NCBI RefSeq assembly: GCF_901000735.1
Contig: NC_081541.1
Location: 8,919,055 to 8,983,054, forward strand
Origin: Corylus avellana
Taxonomy: Eukaryota > Streptophyta > Magnoliopsida > Fagales > Betulaceae
Direction: 5' to 3'
Length of the DNA stretch: 64,000 nt
The position numbers and the translations under genes were made by a program. The notes beneath the pieces were generated by a model. That model did not search any database, was not told the DNA's origin, and worked only from the letters and a program-made list of their open reading frames with translations. Positions 11,701 to 23,679 of this stretch are shown here, one piece after another (the stretch's first letter is position 1; the number at the start of each line of letters is the position of its first letter).

Positions 11701-13330
11701 AAAACTGCTATTGATCTAAAATGAAAAGACAACATATACTAGAAAAAGCCAAAGACTTGTCTATTTATTTGAGAGTCACAGCTTGGATATCTGATCCTTT
11801 GTTTCAAAAGAACCTTAATATGGCCATATTGATTGCAGAGTTTCCGACAATTTATAGAATGTTGTAAAGAGTATAAATTCTCAGATGGCTTGATATATTA
11901 CATCGCTCCAATAAATAGTCATGTTTTTTCATTCTTCTTTGTATATGTATATATATATATACTATTTTTAACTATTTAGAAGTTTGATCAATTAGTAGGG
12001 TGCTGATAGTTATACAACCTTTCCTAATCTTGTATTCTTAGCAGGGACTAAATGAATTGAAAAACTCAACAATTCAAATGGCTTCAAGCACGGGGTGCAT
12101 AGATGCCCCGGTTGATGAGAGCATGTTTGATGTTGAGAAAGAAATTGATGATTTAATACCTGTTGAGGTGAAAGAACAACGGCTCAGTAACCTGCTTCAA
12201 GCTATAATGGTAGGAGGTTGCGTTGCAGCCATGCCTTTCCTTAAGAAGATCCCAACCTCAGTACTCTGGGGCTATTTTGCCTTCATGGCCACTGAAAGCC
12301 TACCTGGCAACCAGTTCTGGGAAAGGATCTTATTGCTCTTCACGGCTCCAAGCCGAAGATACAAGTAGCCTCTTAACTCCTTTCTTCATATCTTCAATCA
12401 TTTATCCTATACACCTGAATGCTAAGGAATTACCATATCACATTCTTTTGCATGCTTTTTCAGAGTTCTGGAGGAGCACCATGCCACTTTTGTGGAAACT
12501 GTACCTTTCAAGGCAATTGCAATGTTTACTCTCTTCCAGACGGCTTATCTGCTTCTTTGTTTTGGGGTTACATGGGTTCCAATTGCTGGGGTTCTGTTCC
12601 CTTTAATGATTATGCTTTTGGTTCCTGTGAGGCAATACATTTTGCCCAAGTTTTTCAAAGCAGCACACCTTCAAGATTTAGACGCTGCAGATTATGAAGA
12701 GGCACCAGCTTTATCATTCAACCTAGCAACAGTAAGTTTTTAGTTCTTTTGCTTCTACCTGTAGATCTTCTATTACGTACTTGTTTTTTTTTTTAGATGA
12801 ATGTCTATTACATACTTAGAAAGAGTCATTCAGAAGAAAATATAAGGAACTTCAGTTTTGCTAATCTATTATTCATAAAATATGTGTAGTATAATTTTTC
12901 TGTTACGTGCATTAAATGAATGTGTATTCACTATTTCATTGAATGAACTTTGCATACAAAGAAATCAAGGTCACTCAGCTATACGGCCAAGTTTATGTAT
13001 CGTGTGTGCTTGATGTGTCTATAGCAGGAGAGGGAGATGGGTCGGACAGCTTCTTTTGCACGTGATGGGGAGATTCTAGACGGGATAATTACACGTAGTC
13101 GAGGTGAGATTAGACGGACGTGCAGTCTCAAGGTAACAAGCTGCACTGCAACATCATCCAAAGAATTTAGAAGTCTTAGAAGTTTTCAGAACCCACGGCC
13201 ATCAGAAAAAGTATACAGTCCTCGCATAAGTGAACTTAGAGGGGATCAAAGCCCTCGGCTTGATGGGAGAGGGCCATTTAGTCCAAGGACTGGAGAACCA
13301 AGACAGTCTAATTTAGGTAAAAGTGGTTAG
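8758..13330 (+). CDS. BOR1: BOR1-type borate exporter (SLC4-like, 12 coding exons)
   Basis: Exports borate across the plasma membrane for xylem loading. Exons: 8758-8861, 9053-9135, 9310-9502, 9651-9789, 9985-10150, 10559-10725, 10833-11006, 11156-11251, 11518-11655, 12045-12364, 12464-12731 and 13028-13330. They total 2151 bases (716 aa), close to Arabidopsis BOR1 at about 704 aa, and every phase closes. The start [15 protein letters not shown] and the core [34 protein letters not shown] and SIINRFTR are hallmark BOR1/HCO3-transporter segments with many hydrophobic helices. YDLL, YGSM and YQQM fit YxxPhi sorting signals, known in Arabidopsis BOR1 to control polarity and boron-triggered endocytosis. 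The C-tail is hydrophilic ([11 protein letters not shown], then basic and serine-rich). Intron 6 has a GC donor, and introns 9 and 11 end in NAGNAG. Confidence 0.95.
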
Positions 13331-13635
13331 CAACAATCGGCTGTGTTTCTATTGTCAGGTTGCTAAAAGCAGGTACTGGCAGTGATGAGGTAACGAACAT
13401 GAAAGAAGTTTGCAATGACCATCCTCCTGCCTTTTTTGTTTGTTTGTTGTTGTGGTAATTCTTCATCTGGGGTATTATATTCTGCCTTTGTAAAATTTAT
13501 TAAAGCGGAGAAATTTCCAACTACGAGTTCTATGAATACAATACTAAGTTCCATTTGTTATTCCTGTGACTGTGACAGTATGCTAAGAGATTGTTTCATA
13601 TATATATACATATAAAATTAATAGAAATGTCAGTT

Positions 13636-13890
13636 TTAAGTGCCTCTAGGTACACATAAAGTATATACGAGGCAATACTTAGCTAGAAGAAGAAAAGAAC
13701 AAGGAAATTATGATAACTAAGAAGTAAGAACCAAAGGGAAAACAAAAATAACTGTCCAAAGATGCAGAATATTGAAGGAAAAAGGCCTAAGCTCCTTCAA
13801 TATCTTCCAACGGTCTTCAAAAGTTGTTCTTTTTCCTTCATAGACACCACAAAAGACATGAAGACACCGTCTTTCACACAGTAAAACACT
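13636..13890 (-). mobile_element. LINE 3'-region fragment downstream of BOR1
   Basis: The segment with GTACACATAAAGTATATACGA, then CTCCTTCAATATCTTCCAACGGTC and CACCACAAAAGACATGAA, parallels the minus-strand LINE copy at 54360-54590. It is diverged, with no open coding frame left, and starts about 300 bases after the BOR1 stop codon. Confidence 0.5.
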
Positions 13891-14863
13891 TCAAGTGCTG
13901 CTGACAGTCTACCAATAAGCATACAAGTTCACTACTCATCTAGGCATAATCCAGGTATACAAGAAAATCATTGTACATGAATTATTTATTGTTTACCAAT
14001 ACGTTAGCCATTTTAGCAGTTTTTGAGTTTTAAGGGCACACCTTCCTGAGATGTTGCTTCTAGTCCTCTATGTCTTTGAGCCTTGCAATAAGCTTGCTTT
14101 TGCTCCTATTGGATGATGCTTTTACTCCTGTTACTATGCCTTTTCCCAAACAAGAGAGAAAGTTACGAAAACACAAGCCTAATGCTCCTTCAATGTCAAG
14201 ACAGAAAAGAAAAGAAAGAAACTCTCGATGTCAAATCTTTTAGGTTAAAATTGTCAGAATATTATCACAAGCCAACAAAAGGTTGGCATTGCTGCAGTAT
14301 TGAATGGACTGAGTAGGTAGAATATGGACAAGCAAAGTATGATGAAAAGAAGGTTGTTGGCACAGGGATGCAGTTAAAGTAGTGGCTACAATCCTCACAT
14401 ACACTTCATCAATGGGAACTATTTGTTGGGTCCTCAAGTGTTCAATTGCAGGGGAATGTGCGCCAAGAGTGTAGTAGTTTTCACAGCAAATTGACTCGTC
14501 AAGTCCCTTGTAGTCATTCCAGAATCTCCTTTTATATTGAAATTAAGAAAACTCTTAAATTCTCTTTAGATTTCAGACAAATTAATAAAAAGATCAATCA
14601 AACAATGAATATAAAGAAAGATGATAGAAAGTAATGTTCAAAACTGAATACGCATTTAATTTAGATCATTGATGATGAAAGTGAATATTGAATCTCTAAA
14701 TCAGGACGGGATAGATTGAAATTACTAAAAATGAATAACAGATGATGGAATTCTAGGCTTCACTAATTTAACATACAAAAAGCGTAGGTTGTTTACATAG
14801 AGACATGTATCATGAATCATCGGTATTATTAAATGCAAAGTAAACAATGTAGAAAAGGCAACC
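13891..14863. other. intergenic, nothing recognised
   Basis: AT-rich sequence between BOR1 and the LYR gene. The open frames here have no domain signature or splice context. Confidence 0.45.
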
Positions 14864-15169
14864 GTGCAATTCTCAAGTATGCAAATTTCATTCATAAACA
14901 AGCACCCTTGGGACCATTAAGTCTCAGATTATTATTCCTCAATTTTACGAGAACATGATCTGATACACCAACTAAAAACTCGGAACTAGAAATTCTGAAC
15001 AACATCAAGAGCTCGGGTGCAATTCCCAAGTATGCAAATTTCATTCATAAACAAGCACCCTTGGGACCATTAAGTCTCAGATTATTATTCCTCAATTTTA
15101 TGAGAACATGATCTGATACACCAACTAAAAACTCGGAACTAGAAATTCTGAACAACATCAAGAGCTCTG
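14864..15169. repeat. 153-bp tandem duplication at the LYR gene 3' end
   Basis: Two head-to-tail copies, 14864-15016 and 15017-15169, differ at only a few positions (TTCTCAAG/TTCCCAAG, TTTTACGAG/TTTTATGAG and the last bases CTCGG/CTCTGG). The right copy carries the last codons and stop of the LYR gene. The left copy lies in its downstream flank. Confidence 0.9.
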
Positions 15170-16750
15170 GCTGAATTTACGACCAGACATCTTCTCAGAC
15201 TCGTATAGTATGTGATTTATGAGTCCCCTCGCCGCACTGTCAAACAAAGGAGACAAAGATTAGAGACTTGAAAACACTTTTATCATCAAAAAAGCAGTAT
15301 AAGAAACTGTGTTTGTTTATCAGTTTCAAAACGTCAGGGACTTCAATCCAGCTTTTCCGGTTCAACCATGAAACAGAATAGAAAAAGAGAAACAATTAAG
15401 AAGGTCAATTATATAATTGGAGGACCAAGCCAACCCAGTAAGATGCACTCTGGAATTATAAGATGACCAATAGAAATCCTTACCACTATATTCCACATAC
15501 AACCAGAAAACATGCACAAATCAATGCAATAAACTAGAGAAACTGAAACTCACTCATCCTTCAACTTTTGAATCTTCTCTGGATCTGTCTCGAGCATGTT
15601 TTTTTTGAACTGCTGCCTCACCATATCAACAAGAAGCTCTGTATTATGTTGCTGCAAAATAAACAAAGGCCCAAAGTAAGTTTCCAGGATCTTCTCAGTA
15701 TGAATGGAAACAAAATCAAATATCTTCCAAATGTGACTGGAAAGAAAATCATTAAAATGTGAGCTTATATTTTGCAACGAGAATCCACACAGGTACAATT
15801 AAAAAAAGGCCAAGTACTCTTTACTATTACTGCTCGGCCAAGGCCCAGGAAATGTGGTATTTTTTGCAGGATATCTGTTTATATTCTATAAATCCATGAC
15901 AATAATTGAATCGAAGGCCCTGCAGATTCTACTTATGACTAAGACAGACATGAAAGATGACGATCTAAAATACAAAAACACACTTTCCCCAAAGAACATA
16001 TTAGACATAATGTTGGCCTTCAACAGCATATATTCTACTTAATATTCAAACTGATTTATAGGGTCACAAAAATTCTAACTTCAGCCCACTTAGCTGATAG
16101 AGAATTGGATCATCTGATAGCATTTTTCATACAAAATAGTATATTCAGTAATAATCTCCCAAAAGAGTAGCTAATGTTGAATCTAACAATGAAATATACA
16201 CCAACTTTAAAATCCCACAAAATCTATGAGTTTGAGAGAGACTGTATCCAAGTGACACCTTGATATAACATATAAACGACACTACTTCAACCAAAAAGCT
16301 TAAGCCTGTGCAAACAGGGTTGGGCCCAACTATTTATATCAATCACTCACTCTTATGATTAATACTGATTTCTACTCATTCTTATGACTACCAGGCATGA
16401 AACTTTCTCATTCTTATGACTACCACTCGAAGTAAGGCTTAATCACTCACACATATATACTCTAGCATAGATAGATAGTAGCTTTGCATACCCGTTGACC
16501 GATATATTTAGCTCTTCGAAGGCATTCGCGGTAAAGCTACAACAAGAAGCATGAATCAGGAAATGGGTGCAACAGATTATATATTGTAAACGGTAACTCT
16601 GAGTAAAAAAATTATCTTCGGCTAGAAAAAAAAGGAATTTTGTATAATAAATAAAAATGGCAGAACATATAGAATGGAGAAGAATTTGATACTAACTCTA
16701 ATCACATTGTTGGCAAGTTCAGGTGGCAGCACGGTTTGCAGAGACGGCAT
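15158..16750 (-). CDS. LYR-motif protein (Complex1_LYR family, 91 aa)
   Basis: LYR proteins are small, mostly mitochondrial accessory factors that bind Fe-S assembly or respiratory-complex partners through a Leu-Tyr-Arg helix. Exons on the minus strand: 16697-16750 (MPSLQTVLPPELANNVIR), 16492-16536 (LYRECLRRAKYIGQR, carrying the LYR motif), 15554-15651 (QHNTELLVDMVRQQF onward) and 15158-15236 (AARGLINHILYESEKMSGRK, stop). All junctions are GT-AG and in phase, giving 91 aa. From memory it resembles a plant LYR protein such as At5g61220; the exact partner complex is not evident. Lysine/arginine-rich helices fit the family. The stop codon lies in the right-hand copy of a 153-bp tandem duplication. 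Confidence 0.88.
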
Positions 16751-18186
16751 GTTTCCTCGATTAGTTTCGAATTGTTATAACTGTGAGACAAAGACAATCA
16801 CCACAATCACCATTAGCTTCAAAGCACAATCTTTATGGGAATCATGACGGAGAATTGGAAAAAATGGAAATAATACATTTATACATATTTTTGACAGTGT
16901 GATTTATCTTTTATCAATCAATAAGAATCAAATCAATCAAGAAGCTAAAAAAATTGTTGAACTGCATTACGAAATTTCACAGAGACCAATTGTCGAACAG
17001 TTTGCGGGAAAACTAAATTTTGGTCCAGAGCACTTGGTTGGGGATTCGAAATTAAAGGGAAACCACGAGAATTATGGGAAGAGAACTGACCGAATGAGAA
17101 ATGAAGTAGAAGAGACTCGGAGTGATGTTAATCGATCAAAGACCACTAATCGAGAAGAGGCGGCGATAGCGGCAACGGAAAGAGAGTTCAACTATCAATG
17201 TCATAGAAATAAGATATTGGCATGTGCTTTTGTTACTTAAAAGGTAATTGTTGCGGCGACTATACTATTTGTGCTGGTAAGTAGCCTTGTCGTCTCAACA
17301 AACTTATTGAGTAGTTGCCTCGATGGCTGTTGCAGAGGCGATAGAAGGCATTTGGGACTTTTGAGGATGAGAGGCTGAGAGCTCTTACTATCCGGTCATT
17401 AAAACACTACTTTCACAGCCTCCAATTAAAATTGAACACATCAGCAAAAGGCAACATATAAAATAGAAATGAAAATGTCATAAAACAACCCATATCATCC
17501 CCACTCCGACGAGTTGTCACTGTGAAACTATGGCCATCACTTTTCTCATTAAGACTTTGCCGATTTGATTCCCATATAACTCTATTCATCCATTCTGCAA
17601 TCGGTACTAGCAGACGCCAACAACCAGATCATGGGCAGTGGAACAAACATAAATTGTAAAGGCCAAGCAAGGTCAATCAGTGGAAAAATTGGCCTACTAA
17701 ATTTACTCTATCAATATCGGCCAAGCAATAATAATTCAGCAAAAATTACAAAAACAGAGGTTGGGCAGTGGAACAAACCTACCAGACAAATCAATTTTTT
17801 TCTTTCAAAAATTTCACCTTGCTTGAAGGAACAAACCAAACAGCCAAAGTGATAACGAATTGCAACCCAAAATACGGTGGCGTTGGGCAGTGGCCGACCT
17901 TGGCCTTGGGAATGAATAGGAGAAAAGGTCCCAAAAAAAAAAAAAAAAAAAGAGAAAGGTTTGGGCTTAAAGATTCGGTGTTTTAATTACTATTTTATTT
18001 GGTGTTTTTTTTGGCTAAGTGTCAATAATTTATTGGAGGTTATAAAAGTGATGTTTTACGGCCATCCGGATTAAAGGTTTTTTTTTGGAGGATCATAGTT
18101 GAATCCATTCAAGCGGACTGATGACGTAACAATTTCTGGGCCGTTGAATTAAATCAAAAGATAGAATAAATCGAAAGATAGAATTG
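16751..18186. other. LYR promoter side and intergenic sequence
   Basis: The first few hundred bases upstream of 16750 should hold the LYR promoter and leader. No clear TATA box was chosen. Further right, GGGCAGTGGAACAAAC occurs twice (near 17632 and 17762). No gene was supported. Confidence 0.4.
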
Positions 18187-18400
18187 CACAGAACCTATAA
18201 GTTCCCTAAGAACACTAGCAACAACAGACTCCCTATAATATATTCCCTTTCTTATTTTTAGAGAAAATATCAAAAAAACACCTACATCAGAAGCCCCCAA
18301 ATTGAGGGAAAATGGTTGGAAAGCTGCTGCTAGTGCTCTAAAAACTATTTCCCTCTCTCTCTCTCTTTCCGAGTCTCTCATTCATTCATGAACTGTTATC
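18187..18400. mobile_element. fold-back (MITE-like) element
   Basis: The left arm near 18203-18232 (TCCCTAAGAACACTAGCAAC) pairs with the reverse complement of the right arm near 18312-18345 (AAGCTGCTGCTAGTGCTC). The same 'gctagtgctct' arm recurs at 33005-33020 and 33330-33345. No coding capacity. Exact ends and target duplication were not resolved. Confidence 0.5.
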
Positions 18401-18500
18401 TTTATCTTCAACCCATTTCAGAAAACCCAAATCCGTAAACTTTCACCCCATTTGTTCTTTGTACTATAATTCTTCTTCTTCTTCGGCTTTTACTGAGAAA

Positions 18501-18678
18501 CACTCTATTGAGAGATACCAAAGAGACGAATGGCTCTACAAGAACCAAGTGGAGCAAATTACATCTTGCTCCTTTCCACCTGATATATTCTGACTCGATA
18601 AGGCAATTAAGACCACATAGCACTGCAATTACCAGAGCTAAAGAAGCTGCTCTAGCTGCTGAGAGAGAAGAGAGAAAG
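18501..18678 (+). pseudogene. possible decayed coding fragment with one frameshift
   Basis: From 18501 the frame reads SIERYQRDEWLYKNQVEQ and then a stop at 18591. In the +1 frame from 18592 it continues DSIRQLRP and AKEAALAAEREERK to a stop. The two halves look like one charged, helical protein split by a frameshift. I do not recognise the family, and chance cannot be excluded. Confidence 0.25.
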
Positions 18679-18699
18679 TGAAGGATATGGTGGGAACCC

Positions 18700-19791
18700 T
18701 GAATTGTCTGTTTTTTTTTTTTTTTTTTTTCATTCTATGTTGAGATGGAACAATTGACAGATAGAGTAGGAATGAGCCTTGCAATGCAAACAATGTTATC
18801 TTTTTTTAGTTTGAGGATGACATTACATTTGCGAGAGTCTGTATATTATTTCCCAAAAAATGAGTCAAACCACCCCCAAATTGAGCTTAGCGATGGCCCA
18901 TTCACCGACCAAAAGGCTAACACAAGATTGGATTATAGACAATTGACTTCAGCTCAATTTTTCAACGAGGTAGTAGCAAACAATTGTTCTAATCAATAAG
19001 CCGAAAGTCTATTTAAGTGGGGTTGAATTTGTAAGCAGGTTACAAAAGTGATAAAAAAGTATTATATTATTTATAAATCATCAATTTTTACATGAATATT
19101 CTTGATTATTCATAGGACACTCTTGTTCTTAGAAGTCGTCGAATTTTCAATAGAGTATTTGAGATATATTATACCATTTGGCCAATATATATATAGCATT
19201 GTAAATGTTACGAATGTGACATCATTAATGGTGTCTAAGCGTTTTAGCAACGTCACAATCTCCTCTAAATTGAATTGTGTCAAACCACTTCTGTTGACCA
19301 CTGTGAAAGAGAGGTTTAGAGGTGGGCAAACCAACAAACCACCTCTTTGGTCAAGGAAATGGCTTGGCCACTCCCAATGACCAGCCGCAGCTGAACCGTA
19401 CTTGTAGTCAATTAAGTTATTTGCTCACCCCTAACCACCCCATAGAGGTGACAGAACAACCCTTATAGCCAAAGATTGTGGTTCAACAATCCTTTGGCAC
19501 TCCAAACCTCGTTCTTATTTTGTCATGGTCTAAACTATTTATCTAAAATAATTAATCCATATAAAATGGATTGCAGCCGATACAATGCCTTCAGTATAGC
19601 AAAATCTCAATCCCACCTACCAATAAAGTTTTTAAGAGTGCTACACATACTCTCAAGTATTTATTTTCAAGTATTCACTCTCTGAAGTGGCAGTGAAATG
19701 TATATTTTTCATTGCCACATGAGAAGGTAAACACTCAAAAGTATGCGTATCATTTCTTTAAAGTTTTAAGCTTTAACGCAAGTTATGATAT

Positions 19792-19795
<4 letters not shown>
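18700..19795. other. intergenic, nothing recognised
   Basis: Begins with a poly-T run at 18711-18730. Open frames are short and lack domain features. Confidence 0.4.

Positions 19796-19850
<55 letters not shown>
19796..19850. repeat. (TA)n microsatellite
   Basis: Uninterrupted TA dinucleotides. Open frames across it (runs of Ile-Tyr) are artefacts. Confidence 0.97.
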
Positions 19851-19851
<1 letters not shown>

Positions 19852-20278
19852 TAACGGAGCTCAAGTTTAGTCCAAAATTGACCACAAACAAAATGTATAG
19901 CAAGTATTTTCGTGATAAAAAGTTGGAGAGAACCGGACAGAGATTCGACGGACACCACTGGGAGATATGCCAATCATTTCCCGGTCCTAGTCCTTGATTA
20001 TTCTGGTCTAATGAGGGGAAGAAGAAAAATGATCTTTAATATCCTTCACATGACACAGCATATATTGACTACCTTAATTAGTTTTACAGTGGTCTTGACC
20101 TTGACAAAATCAACTAAAACTCCAACAATTGTCTTGATGACTAGGTTTGTGCATGAGACATACAGTGGGGACTTCACAGCAGAACATTGCTTCTTTTTCT
20201 CTTCTTTTTTTTTTTTGGGGCTAGTACCTCCCAAAAAAAAATAAAGAAAAGGAAATTTTCAAAAAAGCAAAAACAAAC

Positions 20279-20441
20279 GAGTAATGCTACACACATTCTC
20301 ACTCTTCACATTCTCATTTTCATTCTCCTTAGCGTAACTTTTAAAATCACCATTAAATTTAGAATTCCATTATTGGATTTTGATCCAATACTGACTTTAA
20401 AAGTTACGTTAAGGAATGTAAGAGTGAGTGTGACATTACTC
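20279..20441. mobile_element. 163-bp MITE with 9-bp flanking duplication
   Basis: The ends are inverted repeats: GAGTAATGCTACACACATTC at the left, and GAGTGTGACATTACTC at the right. A second pairing inside joins TAACTTTTAAAATCA to TGACTTTAAAAGTTACG. The flanks are AAAACAAAC (20270-20278) and AAAACAAAT (20442-20450), a 9-bp duplication with one mismatch, as expected of Mutator-type elements. Confidence 0.75.
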
Positions 20442-20601
20442 AAAACAAATATCTACTTGATAATGACCAAGACGAGATTTCTTCATAGAGAGGAGGATCC
20501 TCATGATCTATGCAGCAAAATAGCATGGTTGGCTGGAAAATTATATGCACAGAATGCATGAAGCTTTTGTAAAATTAGAATTTACAATTACATTCACATT
20601 A

Positions 20602-22484
20602 TTACTGTGAACCAGTCAATTGCTTCAGAACTGCATTGGTAGATTGATGAGCAAAATACTTTTGCCTTAGCAATACATATGGGTACCCAATGAATGCCAA
20701 AAAGTGAGCAGGTTTTGAGAAAGAAAGTATTTCATACCACACTTGGTTGTTCTCATCCAACTCAATTGAGAAACGTTCTTCACCAGCCTGCTTTCCAGCA
20801 AAATGCACATATTAGTGACAGTAAGCGTTTATCAAATTGAAGCAGGTTTAGCACGCTAAAAGATAATTTAACCATTAATTAAGGTGAAACTGCATGCATA
20901 TGCCTGTCAATTTTAGGGCTGAGCACCATTCCCTATGGACAGATTTCAGCCATACCCCGACCCTGTATCCACCCCCAACATACCCAAATATCCGCTATCC
21001 ACCTGCAAATGGGCGGATTTTTGCCCGCCCTAGGTCATGGGGAAAAATTCGTCCATTACTCTTACAGCCTCATTACCTCGGGCAGGCGGATAGGTTAAAA
21101 AAACTATCAGTTCAGCCAATTCCCTTAGGATATAAGAAAATAAAAATAAAAAGAGTTTGTCTCTTAGGATATGGCATACTCTATGAATATAAAAACTTCA
21201 CAGAAAATAATAGATTGGTTGCAGCTGATTCCCTCACTAGCATGTCAAGATGATCAAGATACTGAGGGTATGGAACATGCCCTTATTAACTTGCCGAGTC
21301 CACAGAGTTGCAACAAGCTAAAACAATTGCAAGAGCTTTTGACCAAGCTATCACATATCTACCATGCCTACTTGGTAACATAATCGTCTAACATAAAATA
21401 ATAAATAATTTTACTTTAAAGAAATAGTTAAGAAGTGTAAGGCAGTGTAACACAATTAGAAAATGGTTGGTGTTCTGTGAGCATAAGAGCTAAAATGGAT
21501 AAATAAATTATTAAATCACCAGAATAACATCTAAGACATATTCAGCTAGTACTAATCTTCCAAAGGGAAAACATTAGAACAAAGAGTCATCAAGAAGGAT
21601 AGACAGAGAATAAAAAACTATTGAATAAACCGGCCACCTGGTCCAATAAATCATTGGCAACTCTGAAGAAAATGTTTTAGAAAAATACAAGCTCAAGTCA
21701 GACTGTCCCAGAAAACGTTAAAATCATCTTCCAACCTAAGCCCTGGTCTCTATTTTCTACAAATATGGAAAAAGAAGAGTATCTAAACAACCCAAGTTTC
21801 CTAGCTATAAAATATAATGAGCAAGTGAAAAGGCACTAACCAGGAGGTGACCTTGGAGGGTACCGCTTCCAAAACCAAAAGAAACCATGGCCTTGTTAGC
21901 CTTTCTCTTCTCATGTACGTATACAACCTGAAGAGGCATCATAAGCCATGGGAAAAACTCCTTGAGGCAAACACAGAACTTGACTCCACTCTGAATCGGT
22001 GTCTTGGGATCAACAAATGCCCAATTCAGTCCAAAATGCCTGCAGTAATCAGATTAAGTCGAGGAATTAGGATCTCCATCCCCATTTAAAAAAAATAAAA
22101 AATAAAAAAATCTCTACATCTAACACAATATCCCCACACCTCCAATTCTGGAGAGCGCTCTTGCCCTTTTCATAAGTCTCAAGACCGGAACCAACTAACA
22201 TGCGAGAATGGTTTAGTAAGAACCCGTCTTTTGAGAGCTCCTTATCTTCTTGGAGGAAAGACAGTGGCTTAGCACTGGCTCCTCTAAATTTAGAGTCATA
22301 GTTGAATGCACCTGACCTTGTGTAAATAAGTATCATAAACAAGTTCAGATAACATAATTTAACAAACAAAGATTTCAATTTCGTTGACAAAAAGAGAACT
22401 TTAAGCCAAATTAAAGCATTTATACTTGTTGATGCAGGCCTTCTGTTCTTGAGGAGAGGGCCGACCCCAGCACAGGAAAACCAT
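20602..22484 (-). CDS. UPF0548 / DUF1990 family protein (206 aa)
   Basis: The family (Arabidopsis At2g17695 type) has an unknown biochemical role. Minus-strand coding exons: 22426-22484 (MVFLCWGRPSPQEQKACIN), 22140-22316 (SGAFNYDSKFRGASAK, then LVGSGLETYEKGKSALQNW), 21841-22039 (HFGLNWAFVDPKTPIQSG, then VSFGFGSGTLQGHLL) and 20602-20787 (AGEERFSIELDENNQVWYE, then AFIGYPYVLLRQKYFAHQS, stop). They total 621 bases with all phases closed, 206 aa against about 205 in Arabidopsis. The signature GxxHxxxGEERF-type block and the QxxFxxxS tail place it in DUF1990. A non-coding first exon probably ends at donor 22994 (CTCAAAG|GTAAGAA). The coding exon starts four bases before the ATG, at acceptor ACAG|AGATATG. 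Confidence 0.87.
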
Positions 22485-22993
22485 ATCTCTGTCAAATATA
22501 TCGATAATCTTCAAATGGGTAATCACGAAATTGTCACATATGGAACAAATAATTTATATATAGAATTGGGATATCAACAAATTGACGAATTCAAGTATAG
22601 AGTCAAAATAAGCCTCAACTTATATGCTCTCATCAACAACATAATCCTATTGGAAAACACAATGATAAACGAAATCCCTATTGGTTTGAAGAACTTAATC
22701 CACATGGAAATGATTCTACCTAAGAATTCAACGAACTATGGAAGTACTTAAGTTCAACAAATCTACAGTCAAATTAAATGCCAGACTTGCAATGATTAAA
22801 CAATTCAAAAAATAATAATCACTAAAGAAGAGAATGCTGAAGCAGCTCGAATTTTACAAAATTTTGGAAAAAAAAGAAAATAAGTTTACATCAGATATTC
22901 GAGAAACAGAGAATTGAATGGATTTAATTAAGAAATTATACTCCAAACCTTTGCTCCGAAATGAAACGATCAAGAAAAGGTTAAAGTTCTTAC

Positions 22994-23100
22994 CTTTGAG
23001 TTCAAATAAGTTGTTGAAGGGATGGGCTTCGGTACTATCGCGACGCTTTGAGCGTCTGATGTTCCACTTCACTTTCGGTGAAGGCGTGAAGCTGTGAGAC
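22994..23100 (-). other. probable non-coding 5' exon of the UPF0548 gene
   Basis: On the minus strand a segment with an excellent donor (CAAAG|GTAAGAAC) precedes the start-codon exon, whose acceptor is at 22489. It has no ATG in frame with the protein, so it is read as leader. The left (5') boundary is approximate. Confidence 0.45.
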
Positions 23101-23374
23101 TCTGAAAGGGATATGTGTCAGATTTAAGGGTATTTTTGTTCCATTAAAGATTTTATAGGAGTAATTTCGTCATTTTGTTAATATTATGGTGTATTGTTAT
23201 TGTTTTAATAATTTAAAGAATAAATTATCGTAATTAATAGTTTTGAGATAAATTATTATTGAAATAATAATTTAAAGAAGTTAAGTGAACCATAAATATA
23301 TAAAACTCAAAAAATCTCTCACCAATTTTAAGTTCCAATCACATATTGAACGAAATTGTCTTCAAACTCATTTC

Positions 23375-23577
23375 AATCTTATACTTTATATAATGTGAGA
23401 ATCCAATCTATTACAACATAGGCCCAAAGTGGTAGAACCATAAATATAATATTACATCTCATGACCTTTATTTCAAACTAATCACCCAAATGATATTTCG
23501 ATCTTATACTTTTAACGTAAGAATCCAATCTATTACAACATAAGCCCAATGAAGTAGACCCATAATACATCTCATCA
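23375..23577. repeat. direct repeat downstream of the polygalacturonase
   Basis: Two diverged copies, about 23375-23445 and 23497-23577, share TCTTATACTTT, GAGAATCCAATCTATTACAA (first copy; TAAGAATCC in the second), and ACATAGGCCCAA/ACATAAGCCCAA followed by AGTAGACCCATAA-type sequence. They lie just beyond the polygalacturonase stop codon. Confidence 0.6.
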
Positions 23578-23679
23578 CACAATAATGGGGGGAAACCCAA
23601 ATAGGGATGGAGCCTAAGTAATAATAAGACCCATTACAGATAAGGGCCTCTTGGGCTTTATACAGTATACACTGTAACA

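Noticed and set aside
16899..17240. 113-codon open frame upstream of the LYR gene
   Set aside because: It begins at GTG, has no ATG start, no known domain, and lies in the LYR promoter side.
19785..19997. Open frame through the TA repeat giving an Ile-Tyr run
   Set aside because: It is a translation of a dinucleotide microsatellite, not a gene.
22449..22751. Plus-strand 100-codon frame near the UPF0548 start exon
   Set aside because: It overlaps the minus-strand exon in antisense and its intron; no domain.
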